NCBI GenBank assembly: GCA_001515955.1
Contig: LOES01000152.1
Location: forward strand, 1 to 19,645
DNA length: 19,645 nucleotides
Reading direction: 5' to 3'
Source: Clostridia bacterium BRH_c25
Lineage (GTDB): Bacteria; Bacillota_A; Clostridia; Lutisporales; Lutisporaceae
The notes below the pieces were generated by a model. That model searched no databases. It saw only the letters and a list, made by a program, of their open reading frames with translations, and was not told where the DNA came from. This document shows, piece after piece, positions 14,197-19,645 of this stretch (its first letter is position 1; every line of letters begins with the position of its first letter). The translations under genes and the position numbers were made by a program.

Positions 14197-15306
14197 TTGG
14201 ATGATTCTTTTTATATGCGGAGAACGCTGGAATTGGCCGCCAGAGGCAGCGGTAGCACAAGTCCCAATCCGCTTGTCGGTGCAGTCATAGTGAAAGCCGG
14301 AGAAATCATAGGAGAAGGTTGGCATGAAAAGGCAGGAGAACCCCATGCCGAGATTAATGCAATAATGAATTCAAAAGTGCCGGTAGAGGGTTCAACCATA
14401 TATGTAAATCTGGAGCCTTGTTCACACTTCGGGCGGACGCCGCCCTGTGCAGCAGAGCTGGTGAAAAGGAGGTTCAAGCGTGTTGTCATGGCAATGGAGG
14501 ACCCCAATCCACTGGTGGCAGGCCGTGGAATAAAGCTTATGCGGGATAGCGGCATACAGGTTGATGTGGGGCTGAACCGGATCGATGCATTGAAGCTGAA
14601 TGACATTTTTATCAAGTATATCACCAGAAGGACACCCTTTGTACTTCTCAAAGCAGCAATGACTCTTGATGGGAAGACAGCGACAAAATCCGGAGATTCC
14701 AAATGGATAAGCGGAGAGCTTTCACGAGAGTATGTCCATCATTTGAGAAACAGATATTCATCAATACTGGTAGGCCTGAATACGGTAGTAAATGATAATC
14801 CTGAGCTTACCACAAGGCTTGAGGGTGTAATAACGAGGAACCCTGTAAGGATAATAGTTGCTTCAAAGGGCAGAATACCAGCTGACGCAAAAGTATTGGC
14901 AATAGATGAAAACAGAAGGACCATTGTAGTTTCGACGGGAGACATTACGGAAGAAAAGGCAATGTATTTGAAAAACAAAGGTGCAGAGATAATTATTACA
15001 GATAAAAAAGAAGGGAAAACAGACATAAGACAGCTTATGGAGGAACTGAAGAAAAAGGGTATAGACAGCTTGATGGTAGAGGGAGGCGGAACAGTGGCCG
15101 CAGCATTTTTGGAGGAAGGGCTCGTTGACAAAGTGGCGTTTTTCATAGCACCGGTAATTATCGGAGGCAAAGGAGCACCGACACCGGTCATGGGAGATGG
15201 GGCCGACATCATTAAGGATGGATTCAGGCTGAAATATCAGAGTGTAACCACCTTTGACCAGGATGTGCTGATTGAGGGATATATAAATGTACCTTGGGAG
15301 GAGTGA
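14197..15306 (+). CDS. ribD: Bifunctional pyrimidine deaminase / 5-amino-6-ribosylamino-uracil reductase RibD
   Basis: About 369 residues. The protein deaminates, then reduces, the GTP cyclohydrolase II product in riboflavin synthesis. The N-terminal deaminase has SPNPLVGAVIVK, the zinc-ligand and proton-shuttle HAE, and EPCSHFGRTPPC with the two cysteine zinc ligands. The reductase half begins at about residue 146 with TPFVLLKAAMTLDGKTAT, then GDSKWIS, LVGLNTVVNDNPELT and MVEGGGTVAAAFL. Start: AGGAG (14184-14188) is only 2 nt from ATG 14191 but 8 nt from TTG 14197, and TTG gives the usual short N terminus (MDDSFYMRRTLELA). It is the first gene after the FMN riboswitch. Its TGA stop lies in the same frame as ribE. 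Confidence 0.96.
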   Translation: MDDSFYMRRTLELAARGSGSTSPNPLVGAVIVKAGEIIGEGWHEKAGEPHAEINAIMNSKVPVEGSTIYVNLEPCSHFGRTPPCAAELVKRRFKRVVMAMEDPNPLVAGRGIKLMRDSGIQVDVGLNRIDALKLNDIFIKYITRRTPFVLLKAAMTLDGKTATKSGDSKWISGELSREYVHHLRNRYSSILVGLNTVVNDNPELTTRLEGVITRNPVRIIVASKGRIPADAKVLAIDENRRTIVVSTGDITEEKAMYLKNKGAEIIITDKKEGKTDIRQLMEELKKKGIDSLMVEGGGTVAAAFLEEGLVDKVAFFIAPVIIGGKGAPTPVMGDGADIIKDGFRLKYQSVTTFDQDVLIEGYINVPWEE

Positions 15307-15312
15307 GTTGAT

Positions 15313-15957
15313 ACGTTTACCGGAATTGTAGAGGAAACAGGAATTATCAGGGGGGTAAGGAGGGGAGGAAAATCAGCAAGCCTTACGGTGGAATGCAGCA
15401 ATATACTTGAAGGAACCTTGAAAGGCGACAGTATAAGCGTCAACGGTGTCTGCCTCACTGTTACAGCTCTAAAGGGGAGCTGCTTCGATGCGGATGTAAT
15501 GCCGGAAACCATGAGGGCAACAAATCTCGGATATCTTAAACCGGGAGATGCAGTCAACTTGGAAAGAGCTCTTTCACCATTGGGGAGATTCGGAGGGCAC
15601 ATAGTATCGGGACATATTGATGGAACGGGTACCATATGTGAAATAAAAAGGGAGGATAATGCCGTCTGGATCGCAATAGAGGCAAGCAGTGAAATACTTA
15701 AATATATAATACACAAAGGTTCAATAGCCGTTGACGGTATTAGCCTTACGGTGCAGTATGCGGATGAGAGGGTTTTTAAAATTGCAGTAATCCCCCACAC
15801 CAGGGATTACACTACCCTGCCCGGCAGGAAGATCGGGTATAAAGCAAATCTTGAATGTGACATCATCGGGAAATATGTTGAAAAGTTATTAAATCGGGAA
15901 GACAAGGGAACTAAGGGTGGTGTCACTTTAGAGTACTTGTTGGAGAATGGTTTTTGA
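15313..15957 (+). CDS. ribE: Riboflavin synthase alpha chain RibE, start codon anomalous
   Basis: This lumazine-dismutating enzyme makes riboflavin from two 6,7-dimethyl-8-ribityllumazine molecules. Two repeated barrel domains are visible: FTGIVEETGII with GDSISVNGVCLTV and GHIVSGHIDGTG, then WIAIEASSEILKYI with GSIAVDGISLTV and IPHTRDYTTL. The family normally begins MFTGIVEE. Here FTGIVEE starts at 15316, and the codon in the Met position is ACG (15313). Upstream codons are GAT and GTT, directly after the ribD TGA. The first ordinary in-frame start is GTG 15388, which would delete about 25 conserved residues. GGGAGGAG (15296-15303) is well placed, and a TTG at 15308 is well spaced from it but out of frame. 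I annotate from ACG, giving 214 residues, the normal length. A one-base indel or a non-AUG start are the alternatives. ribBA follows at once. Confidence 0.85.
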   Translation, partial: TFTGIVEETGIIRGVRRGGKSASLTVECSNILEGTLKGDSISVNGVCLTVTALKGSCFDADVMPETMRATNLGYLKPGDAVNLERALSPLGRFGGHIVSGHIDGTGTICEIKREDNAVWIAIEASSEILKYIIHKGSIAVDGISLTVQYADERVFKIAVIPHTRDYTTLPGRKIGYKANLECDIIGKYVEKLLNREDKGTKGGVTLEYLLENGF

Positions 15958-15969
15958 GGAGGGAATTAA

Positions 15970-17166
15970 ATGTTCAGTAGAATTGAAGAAGCCTTGGAAG
16001 AGTTGAAGAAAGGAAATATGATAATAGTTGTTGATGATGAAGACAGGGAGAACGAAGGAGATCTCCTGATGGCTGCTGAGAAAGCTACTCCGGAAGCTGT
16101 GAATTTTATGGCTACCTATGGGAGGGGACTGATATGTGCTCCTATGACTGAAGAACGTCTGGGAGAGCTGAAGCTGGATCCCATGACCAGTAACAATACT
16201 GATGCAAAGGAGACAGCTTTTACAGTATCCGTTGATTCCAGAAGCTGTACTACCGGCATATCTGCCTTTGAGAGGGCAGATACAATAAAGGCATTGGTGG
16301 ATTCCGGTACAAATCCGGAGGACCTTACAAAGCCCGGGCACATATTCCCTTTAAAGGCAAGGGAAGGAGGTGTCTTAAAAAGAGCCGGCCACACTGAGGC
16401 AGCAGTGGATCTTGCAAGGATGGCAGGGCTTTATCCTGCAGGGGTTATCTGTGAAATTATGAAGGATGACGGTACAATGGCGAGACTCCCTGACCTTATT
16501 GAGTACTCAAAAAAGCATAAGTTGAAAATAATTACAATAGCCGACCTGATAAAATATAGAAGCCGTGAGGAGAAGTTGATCTATAAAGCCGCAGATGCAT
16601 TTATGCCGACAAAATACGGAGAATTCAGAGTTATGGCTTATGAGAATGCCATAAATGGTGAGCACCATGTAGTGTTGGTAAAGGGAGATGTAACTACAAA
16701 GGAGCCTGTTATGGTCAGGGTTCATTCAGAGTGCCTTACAGGAGATGCCTTCGGTTCATTAAGGTGCGACTGTGGTGAACAATTCGCTGAAGCGGCAAGG
16801 ATGATAGAGAAAGAAGGCAGAGGGGTGCTGCTGTACATGAGACAGGAGGGCAGAGGAATCGGGCTTGTTAATAAAATAAGGGCATATGAGCTTCAGGATA
16901 CCGGAGTTGATACTGTGGATGCAAATGTAATGTTGGGTTTTCCGGCAGATTTGAGGGATTACGGCATAGGTGCACAAATATTAAAGGATATTGGAGTCAA
17001 AAAAATCAGACTGATCACCAATAATCCCAAGAAGCTTAAGGGACTGTCCGGGTACGGACTGGAAATCATAGAAAGGGTACCCATAGAAATTGATGCAAAT
17101 ATAAAGAATGAGAGATACTTGCACACTAAGAAGGAAAAAATGGGGCATATGCTCCATAATGTATAA
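15970..17166 (+). CDS. ribBA: Bifunctional DHBP synthase / GTP cyclohydrolase II RibBA
   Basis: This 398-residue fusion supplies both precursors of riboflavin. The N-terminal half (about 1-200) makes 3,4-dihydroxy-2-butanone 4-phosphate from ribulose 5-phosphate, with the acidic [10 protein letters not shown] (22-31), [13 protein letters not shown] and [13 protein letters not shown]. The C-terminal half opens GTP: the zinc-binding segment [20 protein letters not shown] (Cys-x10-Cys-x-Cys), then [32 protein letters not shown] and TNNPKK. All key motifs are intact. GAGGAGG overlaps the ribE stop and serves ATG 15970. The ribH start follows 13 bp after the stop. Confidence 0.97.
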   Translation: MFSRIEEALEELKKGNMIIVVDDEDRENEGDLLMAAEKATPEAVNFMATYGRGLICAPMTEERLGELKLDPMTSNNTDAKETAFTVSVDSRSCTTGISAFERADTIKALVDSGTNPEDLTKPGHIFPLKAREGGVLKRAGHTEAAVDLARMAGLYPAGVICEIMKDDGTMARLPDLIEYSKKHKLKIITIADLIKYRSREEKLIYKAADAFMPTKYGEFRVMAYENAINGEHHVVLVKGDVTTKEPVMVRVHSECLTGDAFGSLRCDCGEQFAEAARMIEKEGRGVLLYMRQEGRGIGLVNKIRAYELQDTGVDTVDANVMLGFPADLRDYGIGAQILKDIGVKKIRLITNNPKKLKGLSGYGLEIIERVPIEIDANIKNERYLHTKKEKMGHMLHNV

Positions 17167-17179
17167 ATGGAGGTAAATT

Positions 17180-17644
17180 ATGAAAGTATTTGAAGGAAAT
17201 TTAATTGCAGGTAATAGGAAGTTTGCTGTTGTAGTCGGACGATTCAATGAATTTATCAGCAACAAGCTGCTGGGAGGGTGTATTGACGGATTGAAAAGGC
17301 ATGGCTGTCATGCGGAAAATATAGAAATCAGCTGGGTTCCGGGAGCCTTTGAGATACCGTTGACGGCACAAAAGCTGGCAAAGACGGGCAGGTATGATGC
17401 AGTTATATGCCTTGGTGCTGTAATCAGAGGTTCTACTCCGCATTTTGATTATGTCTGCAGTGAAGTATCCAAGGGGATAGCAAAAGTGATGCTTGATACA
17501 GGAATGCCTGTAATATTTGGAGTACTGACTACAGAAAACATTGAGCAGGCGATAGAAAGGGCAGGTACCAAAGCAGGGAACAAAGGCTTTGATGCAGCAG
17601 TGAGCGCAATTGAAATGGCGAATCTGCTGAGCAGCATAGGATAG
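17180..17644 (+). CDS. ribH: 6,7-dimethyl-8-ribityllumazine synthase RibH
   Basis: This 154-residue subunit condenses the RibD-derived pyrimidine with DHBP to lumazine, the RibE substrate; family members form large shells. Motifs are RFNEFI (21-26), [14 protein letters not shown] (51-64), [14 protein letters not shown] with the catalytic His at 88, and [23 protein letters not shown]. Length matches the family. GGAGG precedes the ATG. It is the last rib gene. No T-run terminator follows directly; instead the 211-bp palindrome begins 19 bp after the stop, with a true terminator beyond it. Confidence 0.97.
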   Translation: MKVFEGNLIAGNRKFAVVVGRFNEFISNKLLGGCIDGLKRHGCHAENIEISWVPGAFEIPLTAQKLAKTGRYDAVICLGAVIRGSTPHFDYVCSEVSKGIAKVMLDTGMPVIFGVLTTENIEQAIERAGTKAGNKGFDAAVSAIEMANLLSSIG

Positions 17645-17663
17645 TGACAAAGCAGAATTAATA

Positions 17664-17874
17664 GAGCAGCCACGTATAGCACGGCATAACTATACAAATC
17701 TTGATGGTACTAAGAAACTACGCCAAAGAAAAGTCTAACGCCCTCAAATGGTCATCCTTGACCTTGAGGACTTGCTTCGGCATCCTTGCCTTGCATACGA
17801 CTTTTCTAAGGCGTAGTTCCTAAGTACCATTAACAAGCTTTGTATAAATATACCTTAGCTAGACGTGGCTGCTC
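17664..17874. repeat. 211-bp imperfect palindrome with two apical hairpins
   Basis: The left arm (17664-17735, 72 nt) and right arm (17799-17874, 76 nt) pair at 62 positions with 10 mismatches and 4 unpaired bases. The outer 12 bp are perfect (GAGCAGCCACGT / ACGTGGCTGCTC). Long perfect blocks follow inward, including TATACAAA, ATGGTACT, AACTACGCC and AGAAAAGTC. The 63-nt tip holds two hairpins: one at 17742-17769 (CCTCAA + GGTCA, loop, TGACC + TTGAGG) and one at 17779-17790 (GGCA, loop, TGCC). Both loops read TCCT on plus and AGGA on minus. There is no open frame, T-run or obvious target duplication. It could be a MITE-like insertion, a structured RNA, or a stabilising 3' end for the rib mRNA. 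Confidence 0.88.
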
Positions 17875-17891
17875 AGAAGTATGTATTAAAC

Positions 17892-17919
17892 TAAAGGCAC
17901 GGTGTGAGCCGTGCCTTTA
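17892..17919. terminator. Bidirectional terminator between ribH and the M29 gene
   Basis: TAAAGGCACGG (17892-17902) and CCGTGCCTTTA (17909-17919) form a perfect 11-bp stem with a 6-nt loop. T-rich sequence exists on both strands, so it can end the rib operon on plus and the aminopeptidase gene on minus, whose stop is 7 bp away. Confidence 0.88.
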
Positions 17920-17925
17920 ATACTG

Positions 17926-19041
17926 TTATTTTAAATTTTCAGGATTCAGTACATCCAACTCTTTAAGTATGAATTTACCGTCTTTTCTTATTAATACATC
18001 GTCGAACCAGATTTCGCCGCCGCCGTACTCCGGTGTCTGTATGCATACCAGGTCCCAGTGGATGGCGGATTTGTTGCCGTTGAAGCATTGGTCATAGGAG
18101 CTGCCGGGAGTGAAGTGGAAGCTTCCCATTATTTTCTCGTCAAAAAGAGTATCCTTCATTGGCTTTATTATGTACGGGTTGACTCCTATGGCAAATTCAC
18201 CTACATATCTTGCACCTTCATCTGTGTCGAATACCTTGTTGATTCTCTCGGTGTTATTTGCAGTGGCGTTTACGATTTTGCCGCCCGCAAACTCCAGTCT
18301 TATATTTTCGTAAGTGTAACCCTGGTATTCTGCCGGGGTATTATAGGTTATATATCCGTTGACTGAATCCTTTACAGGAGCTGAATACACTTCCCCGTCC
18401 GGAATGTTTGCCTCACCGTCGCATTTTATTGCAGGCAGGCCTTTGATGGAGAAGCTTAAGTCAGTGCCGGCGCCTTTGATTCTTACCTTGTCGGTTTTGC
18501 TCATCAATTCTGAAAGAGGATCCATAGCCCTGGACATTTTTGCATAGTCCAGATTGCATACATTGAAATAGAAATCTTCGAACTGTTCTGTGCTCATATT
18601 GGCCATCTGGGCCATTGAACTATTGGGATACCTCATTACGCACCATTTCGTTCCTGGTACCCTTATGTCAGTGTGCACCGTCTTGTACCAGCCTGACTGA
18701 TAGAAGCCCATTTTATCACTGGGGACATCAGACCAATCAGAGGAGTTAAGGGCGCCTCTTATACCAATGTAAGCCTGCATATCCTTCATTCTTTCCGCCT
18801 CATAGCGGGCGGTACGGGACATGTGTTCTGGGTCGGTACCCAGCATTAATTCCCTCATAAGTCCTCTTTTTTTGACTGACAGGAAGGGTCTGCCGCCGAT
18901 TCTGTAAGCTTCCTTGATAAGCTCTGCTGCCAGCTCCTCGCCGGAGTCAAAAACTTCGATGAGAACATTCTCACCAGCCTTAAGCTTTACGGAATAACCT
19001 AATAGGTTCTTTGCCATCTGTGTATATCTTGGGTCCTTCAA
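17926..19041 (-). CDS. M29 family aminopeptidase (thermophilic metalloprotease family)
   Basis: A 371-residue cytosolic two-metal aminopeptidase of the AmpS/aminopeptidase T type, which removes N-terminal amino acids from peptides. No signal peptide is visible. By comparison with the family, the five metal ligands appear intact: Glu217 (in GEVYSAP), Glu282 (in RYVGEFA), His309 (in GSFHFTPG), His328 and Asp330 (IHWDLV). The end [13 protein letters not shown] is also typical. The start is TTG 19041, 8 nt after AGGAGG (19055-19050). Repeat copy 3 lies immediately upstream of that site. A paralogue in the same orientation precedes it, with about 82% identity over the visible 155 residues, so this is a recent tandem duplication. 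Confidence 0.93.
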   Translation of the reverse strand: MKDPRYTQMAKNLLGYSVKLKAGENVLIEVFDSGEELAAELIKEAYRIGGRPFLSVKKRGLMRELMLGTDPEHMSRTARYEAERMKDMQAYIGIRGALNSSDWSDVPSDKMGFYQSGWYKTVHTDIRVPGTKWCVMRYPNSSMAQMANMSTEQFEDFYFNVCNLDYAKMSRAMDPLSELMSKTDKVRIKGAGTDLSFSIKGLPAIKCDGEANIPDGEVYSAPVKDSVNGYITYNTPAEYQGYTYENIRLEFAGGKIVNATANNTERINKVFDTDEGARYVGEFAIGVNPYIIKPMKDTLFDEKIMGSFHFTPGSSYDQCFNGNKSAIHWDLVCIQTPEYGGGEIWFDDVLIRKDGKFILKELDVLNPENLK

Positions 19042-19059
19042 TACAAATACCTCCTATGC

Positions 19060-19170
19060 ATTTCGCGAAAAACATTTAATATTTTTTGTTCAAATTTCGC
19101 GTAAATGTTTCCTTGATTGTTATTGAATTCGCACTATACCTGATAGGAATACTTATGTGCGTTCAATATT
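19060..19170 (+). repeat. Intergenic repeat, copy 3 of 3 (111 bp)
   Basis: The element starts ATTTCGCGAAAAACATTT and ends GTGCGTTCAATATT, and fills most of the 136-bp gap between two minus-strand M29 genes. It keeps both pairings: AAACATTT with AAATGTTT, and ATTGAA(TT)CGCAC with GTGCGTTCAAT. TATGC lies on both sides (19055-19059 and 19174-19178) and could be a short target duplication. It points away from the gene whose Shine-Dalgarno it abuts. Confidence 0.88.
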
Positions 19171-19177
19171 ATATATG

Positions 19178-19645
19178 CTATTTAAGATTCTCAGGATTCA
19201 ATACATCCAGCTCTCTGGGAACGAATCTGCCATCTTTCCTTATAAGAACATCATCAAACCATATTTCACCGCCGCCGTATTCCGGTGTCTGTATGCAGAC
19301 CAGATCCCAATGTACGGAGGATTTATTGCCGTTGAAGCAGTTTTCATAAGCTTCCCCGGGTGTAAAGTGAAAGCTGCCCATGATTTTTTCATCAAATAGT
19401 ATGTCCTTCATAGGCTTTACTATGTATGGATTCAGGCCCAGGGCGAACTCCCCAACGTATCTTGCTCCTTCATCCGTATCAAAAATCTGATTAATTCCTT
19501 CTGTATCATTGCCTGTTGCGTTGATGATTTTTCCATTTCTGAATTCGAGTCTGACATTCTCATAGAGCTTTCCTTCATATTCAGAAGGGGTGTTGTAGGT
19601 TATATATCCATTCACCGAATCCTTGACAGGTGCAGAAAATACTTC
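19178..19645 (-). CDS. Second M29 family aminopeptidase (5' end beyond window)
   Basis: The frame enters from the window edge and ends at a TAG (19180-19178), giving the C-terminal 155 residues. It aligns without gaps to residues 217-371 of the neighbouring gene with 28 differences by hand count (about 82% identity). The metal-site residues equivalent to Glu217 (the first codon in the window), Glu282, His309, His328 and Asp330 are all kept, so it is probably active. An in-frame GTG at 19615 is internal, not the start. The two genes are tandem paralogues transcribed in the same direction, with a repeat copy between them. Most differences are conservative; the densest cluster is at the far C-terminal region (GRFVPREL against GKFILKEL). 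Confidence 0.92.
   Translation of the reverse strand, partial: EVFSAPVKDSVNGYITYNTPSEYEGKLYENVRLEFRNGKIINATGNDTEGINQIFDTDEGARYVGEFALGLNPYIVKPMKDILFDEKIMGSFHFTPGEAYENCFNGNKSSVHWDLVCIQTPEYGGGEIWFDDVLIRKDGRFVPRELDVLNPENLK

Noticed and set aside
14211..14702. Long minus-strand frames opposite ribD, gpsA, der and spoIVA (for example this 163-codon one)
   Set aside because: They are antisense shadows of well-identified genes, with no ribosome sites or family resemblance.
15388..15957. ribE starting at GTG 15388
   Set aside because: It would remove the conserved FTGIVEE N terminus, which is clearly encoded upstream in the same frame.
17664..17874. Insertion sequence or CRISPR at the palindrome
   Set aside because: It encodes no transposase, has no regularly spaced repeats, and is one inverted pair only.
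19086..19349. Plus-strand frame starting in repeat copy 3; a similar peptide (NVSLIVIEFALY) also reads from copy 2
   Set aside because: The similarity is due to the repeat DNA. The frame then runs antisense through the M29 gene, with no ribosome site.

Overview
The window looks like chromosome from a spore-forming, low-to-moderate-GC member of the Clostridia. The evidence is spoIVA, strong AGGAGG Shine-Dalgarno sites, frequent TTG/GTG starts, AGA/ATA-rich codon use and Bacillota-style gene order. The protein sequences suggest the Acetivibrio/Ruminiclostridium side of the class, but that placement is inference. Most of the window is housekeeping DNA. I see no tRNA, rRNA, CRISPR array, transposase or phage gene.

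Layout. (1) 1-4210: a phosphate-uptake operon, pstS (5' end missing), pstC, pstA, pstB, phoU. A terminator and four 11-bp-spaced TTAACA Pho boxes lie between pstS and pstC, and a terminator follows phoU. (2) 4474-8852: a PDZ/radical-SAM/DUF512 protein, der, plsY and gpsA, joining ribosome assembly to phospholipid synthesis, closed by a terminator. (3) 8934-10468: spoIVA, alone between terminators. (4) 10556-13856: loosely spaced membrane or envelope genes: a DUF975 protein, a membrane-anchored protein with a conserved His-rich C-terminal domain, and an XpaC-like protein. A possible 54-codon gene with no standard start codon lies on the minus strand. (5) 13871-17644: a riboflavin operon with a sigma-A promoter, an FMN riboswitch, two tandem terminators, then ribD, ribE, ribBA and ribH. 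ribE has no canonical start codon in front of its conserved N terminus. (6) 17664-19645: a 211-bp imperfect palindrome, a bidirectional terminator, and two tandem minus-strand M29 aminopeptidase genes, the second cut by the window edge.

Two non-coding structures stand out. The first is a ~111-bp repeat present three times (4311-4421, 12629-12738 inverted, 19060-19170), close to 90% identical in the pair I counted, with two internal inverted repeats, each copy abutting or entering a gene. The second is the 211-bp palindrome after ribH: 72/76-nt arms capped by two small hairpins with the same loop, TCCT on plus and AGGA on minus. Neither fits a standard class I recognise. They are the best candidates here for an undescribed element or RNA.

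Starts were chosen by Shine-Dalgarno spacing and family N termini. This moves several genes to TTG codons downstream of the longest possible reading frame.
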